Assembly (NCBI GenBank): GCA_003148945.1
Contig: QGGY01000002.1
Coordinates: 434,001 to 498,000, forward strand
DNA: 64,000 nt
Direction of reading: 5' to 3'
From: Murimonas intestini
GTDB lineage: Bacteria > Bacillota > Clostridia > Lachnospirales > Lachnospiraceae
The translations under genes were made by a program, and so were the position numbers. The first letter of the stretch is position 1, and each line of letters starts with the position of its first letter. The notes below the pieces were generated by a model, which was not told the origin of the DNA, searched no databases, and saw only the letters and a list, made by a program, of their open reading frames with translations. Below are positions 54,153 to 61,966 of the stretch, piece after piece.

Positions 54153-56192
54153 TCACCTCGTAAGCCAGTTTCCGCTGTACAGTTTTTCCATGATATTCTC
54201 CAGAGCCTGCATCTTGTCGTCACTGCCCCCTGAAGCCTTCACCTGTGCATACAGCTGGCTGGCCTTGTCATAATATTCTTTAACCTTCGTATAATCCCTG
54301 GCGCTGTTTTCTTTGTCTCCCTGGATATCACATTCCAGAAGCGCCAGTCTCATATAAGGCTTATAGTCATTTGGATTTTCCTGTTCCAGTTCATTTAATA
54401 TCCTGGCGGCCTCCTCATAGTTCTTAAAATTCTGGTAAATGGCAGCCATATTATATTTCACCCCGTCTGACGCCATACCTGAATCCACCAGCGTCTGATA
54501 ACACTCCAGTGCTTTCTGGTTGTACTCCATTGAGAAGGAAGCATCCTGCCCCGCCTTTCTGGCATATGCATCTCCCAGAGCGCTGATGACAGGCGTCAGA
54601 TATGATGCATCCAGGCTCATCCGGCCCTCTTCCAGTGTTCTGATCTCTCCGTCCAGGTCATTTGCTCCCCTGAATGCCCTGGCCATAAGCAGATATGACC
54701 TCTGTCTGATGTACTCGTCATCTGTATTTGAGAGCACCTGGCCGAATTTATCCACGGACTCCTGATATTGTCCCTGCTTCAGAGCCAGTTCAGCCTTTAC
54801 CAGCAGTATATCCGTATCCCCAAGCCCGGCGCTGACAGCCTCATTCAGTACCTGCTGGGCTGTCTCCGGCTGGTTATTTCTGATAAGGGCTATGGCATAA
54901 TCTCTGAAATACTGTGCATTCTCCTGATTAGCGTTCACAGCCTTTTTATAATAGCCCACAGCCCCCTCATAATCCTCCTGCTCAAAACAGGCGTCTCCCA
55001 TCATATAATAGACTGCAGCCTCCCTGCCTGAATCTGAAAACACATCTGCTGAAAGCTTCTCGCTGGAAAGTATCATCTTCCCCAGATTCAGCACATGGGG
55101 ATAGTCCTCCTTAAGATGAAGTGCGTATAGCTTCTGATAATAAGCATCCAGCTTATCATCAAATATTCCTATGGCCTCATCATAGCTCCCAAGGGCCTTG
55201 TCATAATCCTGGTCCGCAGCATAGTCATTGCCTTCCTGCACAGCAGCCTCGTAGGCATCTGTCTTTTCCTGCCGCATAGTAAACACTCCGCCTGCCGTGA
55301 GCGCCAGGAAACCGGCAATACAGATGCATCCTGCCGCTGTGCTGATCCTCTCCAGCCTCTTATGCTTCTTGTAACGCTCGTCAAGCGCATAAATATTGTC
55401 CAGGTCATTATACATTTCCTGGGCAGTCCTGTATCTCCTGCTTTTGTCAGGATGCATGGCCTTCCCTACGATATCTGTAAGTGTCTTTGAATATCCCAGC
55501 CTGAACTGGTTTATAGGCACTGTATTCTCAGCCCTTCTGGAGGGCTTATTTCCCGTCATCATATGATAAAGTGTGGCGCCCAGACTGTAAATATCAGACT
55601 GCGCATCCACCAGAGGCGCTCTGCCCCCTCTCGATACCGGCATATAACCGTCTGCCAGCGCCTGCTGCTCCGGTGATGCATAGCAGGTGCTCATACCTGT
55701 TATCTGCTCCCTCTTATCCATATCCAGTGAGATGTTAAAGTCGATCAGGCATACATTTCCTTCCGGCGTGATCATGATATTGGCAGGCTTCACATCGCTG
55801 TGGATTATAGGCGGCCTGCGCGTATGCAGATACTGCAGGGCCTCGCACAGCTGCTTGGCCCAGATAATGATCTGCCTCTGCTGGAAGGTATAGTGGTTTT
55901 TCAGATAGTAATCAAGTGATTCTCCCGGTATAAAATCCATAACAGTAAATATCTGGTCACCTATCTGAAGAAAGTCATATACCTGAGGCAGATATGTATG
56001 GTGCAGGTTCTTCAGGATATCTGCCTCACCCCTGACATTTATGATACCGGCTACTTTATCGCGTATTTTCTTTACAGCTACGTATTTCTGAAGGCGCAGA
56101 TGGATAGCCTTGTACACGATCCCCCCGCCTCCATGGCCTATTTCCTCTATGATCTGATATGTATTATCAAGTATGTCTCCTCGTCTTGGCAT
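54153..56192 (-). CDS. Ser/Thr protein kinase with one membrane helix and TPR domain (EssB-like topology)
   Basis: 679 residues from the ATG at 56190-56192, which has GAGAGG upstream. The kinase domain (1-270) keeps the Gly loop (GHGGGGIVY), Lys41, Glu56, catalytic HSDVKPANIM (Asp133, Asn138) and the metal-binding Asp151 in DFN, so it is probably active. It lacks the Arg before the catalytic Asp (non-RD) and has DFN for DFG. A membrane helix spans about 284-305. The remaining 370 residues are TPR-like repeats (DYDKALGSYDEAIGIF, DYEGAVGYYKKAVNANQENA) placed outside. EssB/YukC of canonical T7SS is a pseudokinase with the same kinase-membrane-helical order. This protein may fill that role and phosphorylate FHA ligands. 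Confidence 0.88.
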   Translation of the reverse strand: MPRRGDILDNTYQIIEEIGHGGGGIVYKAIHLRLQKYVAVKKIRDKVAGIINVRGEADILKNLHHTYLPQVYDFLQIGDQIFTVMDFIPGESLDYYLKNHYTFQQRQIIIWAKQLCEALQYLHTRRPPIIHSDVKPANIMITPEGNVCLIDFNISLDMDKREQITGMSTCYASPEQQALADGYMPVSRGGRAPLVDAQSDIYSLGATLYHMMTGNKPSRRAENTVPINQFRLGYSKTLTDIVGKAMHPDKSRRYRTAQEMYNDLDNIYALDERYKKHKRLERISTAAGCICIAGFLALTAGGVFTMRQEKTDAYEAAVQEGNDYAADQDYDKALGSYDEAIGIFDDKLDAYYQKLYALHLKEDYPHVLNLGKMILSSEKLSADVFSDSGREAAVYYMMGDACFEQEDYEGAVGYYKKAVNANQENAQYFRDYAIALIRNNQPETAQQVLNEAVSAGLGDTDILLVKAELALKQGQYQESVDKFGQVLSNTDDEYIRQRSYLLMARAFRGANDLDGEIRTLEEGRMSLDASYLTPVISALGDAYARKAGQDASFSMEYNQKALECYQTLVDSGMASDGVKYNMAAIYQNFKNYEEAARILNELEQENPNDYKPYMRLALLECDIQGDKENSARDYTKVKEYYDKASQLYAQVKASGGSDDKMQALENIMEKLYSGNWLTR

Positions 56193-56214
56193 GTCGGTCC
56201 TCTCTCCTGTCATT

Positions 56215-57096
56215 TCAATAATCATATTCCCCGTTCCCCAAAAGCAGCGCAGCGCTCTGAGGCGTCAGCTTCCAGCTTCTGAAAAAGAACAGCTGCCTCT
56301 CCTCTGACCTGACCATCTGAAGCTCTCTTTCGGGAGCTGCCAGCTGCATCCCCTTCTTGCTGATCATGACAGTTACAGATGTCTCTCCATCCCCCCTGTC
56401 CTCTTCCTTACAGCGAACCTTTGTGGAACTGCTCCACTGCTGTATCTCCTCTGCCCGGGAATTCAAATATCCTTCAAATTCTTCTCTGGACATCCCCTCC
56501 TGTCCTTCCCATTCAATACAGTCCAGCGCCTCAGACCACTCCCCGGCCTCCACAGCGGCCAGAAATGTATCAAGAACATGCCTGGGCTGTACCGCCATAT
56601 ACACAAAATAACCCCCTGACGCTCCCACAGCCGCCAGCACCAAAGCCAGGATGATCAATACATTCCTTACTGTATGGTGCTTTTTCTCATTCCTGACATG
56701 CGCTCCTGCTCTCCCCTGTCTCTGGCTGTCATAATACTCCGCATCAGAGCCTCTTCCCCTTCTGCTGCTCTCTTCCTCATATGTATTTCCGCCTGTTTCC
56801 AATTCCCGGCGTGCATACTCTCTTCCAGTGTATCCTGCCGCTTCATCCGGCTCCCCTGTCAGTTTCCTGTAGCGCTGCTGCCCTGAACCGATGAGCAGGG
56901 TGGCTTCTTCATCTAAGGCCTCATTCTCATCATTCACACCTGCTGTACCCCGCCTGGCCTCCATGTCCGCAGAATACCCAACATCATGTACCGGATCTGT
57001 TTTAATATTTCCCGTCCTGCTGATCAGCTGCTTCCCGCATCTCGGACAAAACCTTGCATCGTCTCTGCATTTCATACCACATCTTGTACAGAACAC
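56215..57096 (-). CDS. Zinc-ribbon membrane protein, candidate kinase/FHA ligand
   Basis: 293 residues. Zinc ribbon MFCTRCGMKC...FCPRCGKQL, then a charged cytosolic segment with DEEATLLIG around Thr66, a Tyr/Arg/Glu-rich stretch, one membrane helix (about 145-170) and an outside domain of about 120 residues. That domain starts with a helix pair (VLDTFLAAVEAGEWSEALDC), resembling NTF2-like or DUF4878-type extracytoplasmic domains. An acidic Thr site with Ile at +3 is the kind of site that Ser/Thr kinases modify for FHA binding. First gene of the T7SS-like operon, 22 bases before the kinase. The role as adaptor is inferred. Confidence 0.72.
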   Translation of the reverse strand: MFCTRCGMKCRDDARFCPRCGKQLISRTGNIKTDPVHDVGYSADMEARRGTAGVNDENEALDEEATLLIGSGQQRYRKLTGEPDEAAGYTGREYARRELETGGNTYEEESSRRGRGSDAEYYDSQRQGRAGAHVRNEKKHHTVRNVLIILALVLAAVGASGGYFVYMAVQPRHVLDTFLAAVEAGEWSEALDCIEWEGQEGMSREEFEGYLNSRAEEIQQWSSSTKVRCKEEDRGDGETSVTVMISKKGMQLAAPERELQMVRSEERQLFFFRSWKLTPQSAALLLGNGEYDY

Positions 57097-57172
57097 TCTG
57101 ATTCCCCCTATGCCTTTGACTTATCTGAATTTATCAGGCAAATACTCTTTCATTTTAACTATATATGGTAAA

Positions 57173-57201
57173 AGTATAACATGTTGCAACATCTTGAGCA
57201 A
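57173..57201 (-). promoter_or_regulatory. Promoter of the T7SS-like operon with internal palindrome
   Basis: TTGCTC (57196-57201), 17-base spacer, TATACT (57173-57178). The spacer contains a perfect 12-bp palindrome ATGTTGCAACAT (57181-57192), a possible repressor site. It is the only clear promoter seen for the locus. Confidence 0.65.
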
Positions 57202-57259
57202 CGTGTGACAGGTAATGTGACAAGTTTTCTTTTGTGTATCCTCCCGGAGGTTTTTTGTA

Positions 57260-57283
57260 CTATAGGAAACTTCGTTCCTATAG
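57260..57283. other. Perfect hairpin next to the rplA terminator
   Basis: CTATAGGAA / TTCCTATAG with a 6-base loop and no T-run. Adjacent to the terminator at 57287-57320. May stabilise transcript 3' ends. Confidence 0.45.
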
Positions 57284-57286
57284 CAC

Positions 57287-57320
57287 AAAAAGAGATGCCG
57301 TATAAACGGCATCTCTTTTT
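57287..57320. terminator. Strong bidirectional terminator after rplA
   Basis: AAAAAGAGATGCCG / CGGCATCTCTTTTT, a perfect 14-bp stem with a 6-base loop. It lies 20 bases past the rplA stop on the minus strand and isolates the ribosomal operon from the T7SS-like locus. Confidence 0.93.
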
Positions 57321-57340
57321 GTTCATATTTATAACATTTA

Positions 57341-58033
57341 TTATGCAAATTTTACTGGATTCAGCTTAATTCCAGGTCCCATTGTCGGCGCAATAGTTAC
57401 ACTTCTTAAATACTGGCCTTTTAATGTACTTGGTTTTGCCTTCACGATTGCATCCATAAGCGTCTGGAAGTTGTCCGCTAACTGCTCTTCTGTGAAAGAA
57501 GCTTTTCCGATTGGCACGTGGATAATGTTTGTCTTGTCCAATCTATACTCAATCTTACCAGCTTTGATATCCTGAACTGCTTTTGTTACGTCCATAGTAA
57601 CTGTTCCGGCTTTCGGGTTCGGCATCAAGCCTTTTGGCCCGAGTACACGGCCCAGACGGCCTACTACACCCATCATGTCCGGTGTTGCCACTACTACGTC
57701 GAAATCTAACCATCCTTCGTTCTGGATCTTCGGAACTAATTCCTCTGCTCCAACAAATTCTGCTCCTGCTGCAATAGCCTCGTCAGCTTTTGCGTTCTTA
57801 GCGAATACAAGGACACGTACCTGCTTACCAGTTCCATGAGGCAGTACAACTGCACCACGAATCTGCTGGTCAGCATGACGTCCGTCACAGCCAGTTCTGA
57901 TATGAGCTTCGATTGTTTCATCAAATTTAGCTACAGCTACTTTTTTCACTAATGTGATTGCTTCTGCTGTATCATAAAGGTTTGCGCGGTCAACTGCTTT
58001 CGCAGCTTCTACGTATTTCTTTCCTTTTTTCAT
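57341..58033 (-). CDS. rplA: 50S ribosomal protein L1
   Basis: 230 residues from the ATG at 58031-58033 behind AGGAGG; a reading from 58084 would add 17 residues translated from the leader hairpin. Conserved [20 protein letters not shown] and the start [15 protein letters not shown] are present. L1 binds the 23S rRNA stalk and its own mRNA. Followed by a strong terminator instead of rplJ. Confidence 0.97.
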   Translation of the reverse strand: MKKGKKYVEAAKAVDRANLYDTAEAITLVKKVAVAKFDETIEAHIRTGCDGRHADQQIRGAVVLPHGTGKQVRVLVFAKNAKADEAIAAGAEFVGAEELVPKIQNEGWLDFDVVVATPDMMGVVGRLGRVLGPKGLMPNPKAGTVTMDVTKAVQDIKAGKIEYRLDKTNIIHVPIGKASFTEEQLADNFQTLMDAIVKAKPSTLKGQYLRSVTIAPTMGPGIKLNPVKFA

Positions 58034-58049
58034 ATTAAATAACCTCCTG

Positions 58050-58077
58050 GTGGTAGTCGCGGGAATTTCCCTCCCAC
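58050..58077 (-). promoter_or_regulatory. Putative L1-binding leader element before rplA
   Basis: Minus-strand hairpin with GTGG-GA-GGG-AAAT-TCCC-GCGACTA-CCAC pairing. The closing CCAC directly touches the rplA AGGAGG. The same motif precedes rplK (58539-58567). Conserved bases in the loop and matching stems suggest a mimic of the L1 site on 23S rRNA. Confidence 0.65.
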
Positions 58078-58095
58078 TTGTCAATATTTTTCAAT

Positions 58096-58521
58096 TTATT
58101 CTTCTACAGTGATGCCCATGCTTCTTGCAGTACCAGCGATCATGCTCATAGCTGCTTCAATGCTTGCTGCATTTAAATCCGGCATCTTCATTTCAGCGAT
58201 TTCTCTTACTTTGTCTTTGCTGATTGTAGCTACTTTAGTTTTGTTAGGAACACCTGAACCAGATTTAATGTTGCAGGCTTTCTTTAATAAAACTGCTGCA
58301 GGCGGAGTCTTTGTGATGAAGCTGAAGCTTCTGTCTGCATAAACAGTGATAACAACAGGAATGATCAGATCTCCCTTGTCAGCTGTTCTTGCGTTGAACT
58401 CCTTTGTAAACTGAACGATATTGACACCATGCTGTCCAAGTGCCGGTCCAACTGGTGGAGCCGGTGTAGCCTTTCCAGCAGGAATCTGTAATTTAATATA
58501 ACCTGTTACTTTTTTTGCCAT
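58096..58521 (-). CDS. rplK: 50S ribosomal protein L11
   Basis: 141 residues, standard. [20 protein letters not shown] with the [14 protein letters not shown] thiostrepton-region motif and the C-terminal rRNA-binding domain ([23 protein letters not shown]). Part of the GTPase-associated centre. Co-transcribed with nusG upstream and rplA downstream. Confidence 0.98.
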   Translation of the reverse strand: MAKKVTGYIKLQIPAGKATPAPPVGPALGQHGVNIVQFTKEFNARTADKGDLIIPVVITVYADRSFSFITKTPPAAVLLKKACNIKSGSGVPNKTKVATISKDKVREIAEMKMPDLNAASIEAAMSMIAGTARSMGITVEE

Positions 58522-58538
58522 TGTTAGGCACCTCCTAT

Positions 58539-58567
58539 GTGGTATTGTCGGGGGATTTCCCTCCCAC
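58539..58567 (-). promoter_or_regulatory. Putative L1-binding leader element before rplK
   Basis: Same architecture as the element before rplA: GTGG-GA-GGG-AAAT-CCC, then CCGACAATA-CCAC, ending one base before AGGAGG of rplK. Probably lets L1 repress translation of rplK as well. Confidence 0.65.
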
Positions 58568-58602
58568 TTTCCGCCATCTGACCCGATGCGGATATTTTCC
58601 TG

Positions 58603-59118
58603 TTACATTTTCTTGACTTCTGTGAAACTTATTTCTACCGGTGTCTCACGACCGAACAACTCAACATTGATGGTAACGATTTGCTTGCTGTGGTTCATGG
58701 ACTGAATCACGCCGACTGTATCCTTCCAGACACCGCCGGTAACAGTAACAGTATCGCCCTCCTGGTAATCTACTTCGATCTCGTTCTTTTCGATTCCAAG
58801 ATTATCCATTTCTGCTTCCGTAAGTGGCACTGGTTTTGATCCAGGACCAACAAATCCGGTAACCCCTCTGGTATTTCTCACGACATACCAGGTGTCATCA
58901 TTCATAACCATATTGAGAAGTACATAGCCCGGAAACATTTTCTTCTGAACCTGCTTCTGCACGCCATTTTTTACTTCCACGACATTCTGCAGAGGGACGC
59001 GGACCTCTAAGATCTCATCCTCCAGATGTCTGTTTTCAATTGTTTTTTCAATGTTGGCCTTAACCTTGTTCTCATACCCTGAATAAGTATGAACTACATA
59101 CCAGCTTGCTTCTGCCAT
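58603..59118 (-). CDS. nusG: Transcription factor NusG
   Basis: 171 residues. NGN domain (WYVVHTYSGYENKVKANIEK, MFPGYVLLNMVMNDDTWYVV, TRGVTGFVG) and a C-terminal KOW domain (EGDTVTVTGGVWKDTVGVIQ). It controls RNA polymerase pausing and processivity. 16 bases behind secE in the usual order. Confidence 0.98.
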   Translation of the reverse strand: MAEASWYVVHTYSGYENKVKANIEKTIENRHLEDEILEVRVPLQNVVEVKNGVQKQVQKKMFPGYVLLNMVMNDDTWYVVRNTRGVTGFVGPGSKPVPLTEAEMDNLGIEKNEIEVDYQEGDTVTVTGGVWKDTVGVIQSMNHSKQIVTINVELFGRETPVEISFTEVKKM

Positions 59119-59134
59119 AAAATCACCCTTGTCC

Positions 59135-59341
59135 TTACCTTACTAAGAAATCAATACCATACTGCACAATTATATCAATGACTGTAATGATTAAACCAAG
59201 TACGACTGAAGCGGCAACCACTGCGGCAGTCTGTTTGCCCAGTGTGACTTTATCAGGCCAGATGATTTTGTTAAACTCTGATTTAAGACCATCAAACCAG
59301 CTTTTCTTTATAGACTTTTCTGATTTTGCAGTATCTCCCAT
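59135..59341 (-). CDS. secE: Preprotein translocase subunit SecE
   Basis: 68 residues, the short Gram-positive form. An amphipathic segment with SWFDGLKSEFNKIIWPDKVT precedes one membrane helix (about 42-65). It clamps the SecY channel. Between rpmG and nusG as in most Firmicutes. Confidence 0.96.
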   Translation of the reverse strand: MGDTAKSEKSIKKSWFDGLKSEFNKIIWPDKVTLGKQTAAVVAASVVLGLIITVIDIIVQYGIDFLVR

Positions 59342-59371
59342 CTCGTCACTTCCTTTGCGCTATTCCATCGA

Positions 59372-59521
59372 TTATTTGGTTTCCTTGTGTAATGTGTGAG
59401 TTTTGCAGAACTTACAGTATTTTTTTGTTTCCATTCTGTCCGGATGAGTTTTCTTATCCTTCGTAGTGTTATAATTACGCTGTTTACATTCCGTACATGC
59501 CAATGTGATTCTTGTGCGCAC
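59372..59521 (-). CDS. rpmG: 50S ribosomal protein L33
   Basis: 49 residues starting with GTG (59519-59521), preceded by GAGGTGG. Sequence begins [20 protein letters not shown] and ends [10 protein letters not shown], with CTEC and CKFC pairs, so it is the zinc-binding (C+) form. First gene of the rpmG-secE-nusG-rplK-rplA operon. A longer frame in another phase covers the site but has no recognisable protein. Confidence 0.93.
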   Translation of the reverse strand: MRTRITLACTECKQRNYNTTKDKKTHPDRMETKKYCKFCKTHTLHKETK

Positions 59522-59616
59522 AACTTCCACCTCGCTCTCTTCTCATTTTGCTGACAGCCTTGTGCGGGCTGCCGATTTTAGGCATAAAAAAAAGACCTAC
59601 TTCCATTCGCCCGTTT

Positions 59617-59646
59617 ATCTTAGCACAGATCTGTAATAGAAGTCAA
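59617..59646 (-). promoter_or_regulatory. Promoter of rpmG-secE-nusG-rplKA
   Basis: TTGACT (59641-59646), 18-base spacer, TAAGAT (59617-59622) preceded by TGC, about 95 bases upstream of rpmG. An eight-T run lies in the leader but without a hairpin before it. Confidence 0.7.
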
Positions 59647-59665
59647 GCCTTTTTTAGACATAATA

Positions 59666-60355
59666 TCAGTCTCCAACCCCAAAATCCGTTTTTTCATAGA
59701 GTACTTCTACCGACGGGTCACTCAGCAGGTCTGCATATTTATTCATAAACCATTCCACCAGCTCTTCATCCCGCTTCACATCGGTTGTATTATTTGTAAA
59801 GACGTTTACCGTCCCCAGGCTGAAATGCTCTTTCAGCATTTTTATATCGTAATCGATCATCTCTCTTGTCTGACCTTTAATTCCCACCATCAGACACGGA
59901 GAATCGAAGTATTCACTAACCTCTTTGGCAGACTCAAAGGCAGCGTGCTTATTCAGATAATTTTCCCTGAATTCCCTGTCAAAGGTTTCCACACCTATTT
60001 TAAATATGATAGGAACGCCCATGTATTCCCTCATCTTTTGCAGCTTTTCCCTGTACATCCAATGGGCTTCAAAGAAGAGTCTGCTGATCTTTTTTTCCCG
60101 GACAATATTCCGTATAAGCTCCAGAGTCTCCCTGGGCAGCTCGAAGCAGCTTCCGGAATTGATCACTTCCAAAACTCCAAACTCACCTGTCACCCTTGAA
60201 AGGACTTCTTCATTTAGCCTTGCCATCTCTTCCCTGTCTCTTGAATTGTCCTCTATATAATCGCAGAAACGGCATTTGCCCCAGGCACAGGGAAACGCCT
60301 TTAAAAGCACGATCTCCCTCTTATTTTTCTCCGTGATCTTATTGTAGCGCTCCAT
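59666..60355 (-). CDS. queL: Radical SAM enzyme, probable queuine lyase QueL
   Basis: 229 residues, short for the superfamily. The FeS cluster motif is FPCAWGKCRFCDY (Cys-x4-Cys-x2-Cys), an unusual spacing. SGSCFELPRETLELIRNIVR, FFEAHWMYREKL and VNVFTNNTTDVKRDEELVEW follow. Context decides the assignment: it overlaps the end of an ECF S-component gene and follows a nucleoside-hydrolase gene under a preQ1-type aptamer. This is the gene set described for gut clostridia in which a radical SAM lyase makes preQ1 from queuine. The reaction is inferred from that literature and the context, not from this sequence alone. Confidence 0.8.
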   Translation of the reverse strand: MERYNKITEKNKREIVLLKAFPCAWGKCRFCDYIEDNSRDREEMARLNEEVLSRVTGEFGVLEVINSGSCFELPRETLELIRNIVREKKISRLFFEAHWMYREKLQKMREYMGVPIIFKIGVETFDREFRENYLNKHAAFESAKEVSEYFDSPCLMVGIKGQTREMIDYDIKMLKEHFSLGTVNVFTNNTTDVKRDEELVEWFMNKYADLLSDPSVEVLYEKTDFGVGD

Positions 60356-60920
60356 GTCCAGTATTTCCTTTCCGTATCATAAATTTCATGGATGACGGCA
60401 GCGCCGCCAGGATCATTATAACAAGCAGCAGCACAATTGCCCTGTCGGCATAGTCAGTCAGGGCCTGTACCGCGCAGACGCTGGCCGTCATGTTCAGTCC
60501 CGCGCCGTGCAGCAGCTGTACCAGCACTGTAGAGCCTGATGATGTGATCCCGCCGAAAACTGCAGCAGTAATAGCTGCGCTCACAACTGTTCCCGGCAGT
60601 GAGATACATGCCGCAGCCGGAATGATGCGGAATCCCTTCATATCAAACTTCTTAAACAGCAGTCCTGCCATTGCTCCTGTGATCAGCTGGACAGGTATAT
60701 AATACAGCGCGTATATATCACTTGTAAAGCCGCTGACAAGTCCGCTTATAAGCCCGGGCACCATGCCGTATACAGGACCCAGCAGGGCTGCCGCCATCAT
60801 TGTGCCCACTGTGTCCAGATAGACAGGAAGCCGGAAAAACAAAGCAATGCTTCCTCCTATCACATTTACTGCAGCGGCAAAAGCCAGAATACTTAAGGAG
60901 GATACATTTATCTTTCTCAT
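60339..60920 (-). CDS. ECF transporter S component, probable queuine/queuosine carrier
   Basis: 193 residues with five or six membrane segments and the S-component start (RKINVSSLSILAFAAAVNVI), then FFRLPVYLDTVGTMMAAALL and GPVYGMVPGLISGLVSGF. It binds a small molecule and works with the shared EcfA/EcfT module, which is encoded elsewhere. Its start overlaps the nucleosidase stop (ATGA type), and its 3' end overlaps the radical SAM gene by 17 bases. In the Q salvage pathway this corresponds to the QrtT-type transporter; ligand assignment rests on context. Confidence 0.8.
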   Translation of the reverse strand: MRKINVSSLSILAFAAAVNVIGGSIALFFRLPVYLDTVGTMMAAALLGPVYGMVPGLISGLVSGFTSDIYALYYIPVQLITGAMAGLLFKKFDMKGFRIIPAAACISLPGTVVSAAITAAVFGGITSSGSTVLVQLLHGAGLNMTASVCAVQALTDYADRAIVLLLVIMILAALPSSMKFMIRKGNTGHGALQ

Positions 60921-61930
60921 ACGTTTCCCTCCTGAGGCACCATGATCTGCCTGAGCACTTTATCAGCCTCAGACTCATCTGCATTTGCCACTCTATGCAA
61001 AAAGAACTTCATGAAACCTAATGCGTCTGTCCCGGTCAGGACATGGCTGTTCGGGTCTTTCTTCCAGAAGCCATATGCATCTGATATGCTCTGGCCCATG
61101 CTGATCCCCTCTGTCTCTACCGCCGTATAGCAGTCAAATCCGCTGCACAGGCTGCGCTCTATAAAATATGCCACTGCCAGAGGATCGTTAATGACACAGC
61201 CTATAACACTCTCCTGCTTCCAGTGAAAATCAAAATAAAATCTTGTTATTTTCTCAATGCGTTCCCCCATATTCCTGTCTATGCACTTGATATATTCCAG
61301 GATATTTGGTGTCAGCACGATCTTCCTGGTCACATCAAGGCCTATCATATGGATCTTTTTTCCCTTCAGCCATGGCAGAGCATGAAATGCCTCGTACACC
61401 TCCCCTGCGGCATGAGGATCACACCAGTAGTTATATTCAGCTACAGGTGAACAGTTTCCGTTGCTCTTATAGCTGCCACCCATGGATACGAATTCATCCA
61501 GGCCTGCCATGCATTCTGGCGCATCCTGAATAACCCTGGCAATATTTGTCAGGGGGCCCAAGGCTATGACTGATACTTTTTCATTTTTTCTGAGGGTTTC
61601 TGTGAGGAAGGATACCGCTCCCCTGCGTGGCTTAATACCTTCAGCCTCCGGATAGCCTGACTCTCCCAGTCCATCCTCCCCGTGCGTATCACGGGCGTCC
61701 ACATACACGCGGACAAGGGGTTTCTCCTCACCAAGATAAACAGGAATATCTGGCCGGCCCATCCACTCCAGGACCTTCAGGGCGTTCTTCGCCCCTGTCT
61801 CTGCCGGTACATTCCCACAGACAACTGTAATCCCCAGAATCTCCAGTTCCGGCGAAGCTATGGCCAGCATCAGGGCCAGGGCGTCATCGATCCCGGGATC
61901 ACAGTCAATGATCACTTTTCTTGCATTCAT
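60917..61930 (-). CDS. queK: Nucleoside hydrolase (IUNH family), probable queuosine nucleosidase QueK
   Basis: 337 residues. The N-terminal calcium site IIDCDPGIDDALALMLAI, then GNVPAETGAKNALKVLE, VSVIALGPLTNIARVI and SMGGSYKSNGN identify the inosine-uridine hydrolase family. Catalytic-pocket residues around EYNYWCDPHAAGEV and a C-terminal DPLAVAYF are present. The family cleaves the base from ribosides. The preQ1-type riboswitch and the co-transcribed ECF and radical SAM genes point to queuosine as substrate, giving queuine for conversion to preQ1. AAAGGAG lies 8 bases before the ATG. Confidence 0.82.
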   Translation of the reverse strand: MNARKVIIDCDPGIDDALALMLAIASPELEILGITVVCGNVPAETGAKNALKVLEWMGRPDIPVYLGEEKPLVRVYVDARDTHGEDGLGESGYPEAEGIKPRRGAVSFLTETLRKNEKVSVIALGPLTNIARVIQDAPECMAGLDEFVSMGGSYKSNGNCSPVAEYNYWCDPHAAGEVYEAFHALPWLKGKKIHMIGLDVTRKIVLTPNILEYIKCIDRNMGERIEKITRFYFDFHWKQESVIGCVINDPLAVAYFIERSLCSGFDCYTAVETEGISMGQSISDAYGFWKKDPNSHVLTGTDALGFMKFFLHRVANADESEADKVLRQIMVPQEGNV

Positions 61931-61966
61931 TCTCCAATCTCCTTTACTTTTTCCACTTTCGAGATA

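Noticed and set aside
53993-54223. 76-codon minus-strand frame between kinase and EssC genes
   Set aside because: Out of phase with the better supported 47-residue membrane protein at 54004-54147, overlaps the kinase end and is not protein-like.
59308-59523. 71-codon minus-strand frame upstream of secE
   Set aside because: Overlaps rpmG (L33), which has the conserved CxxC pairs and a GTG start in another phase.
59733-59745. Third copy of the dispersed repeat (CAGCAGGTCTGC)
   Set aside because: Short match inside the radical SAM coding sequence without the second arm; most likely chance.
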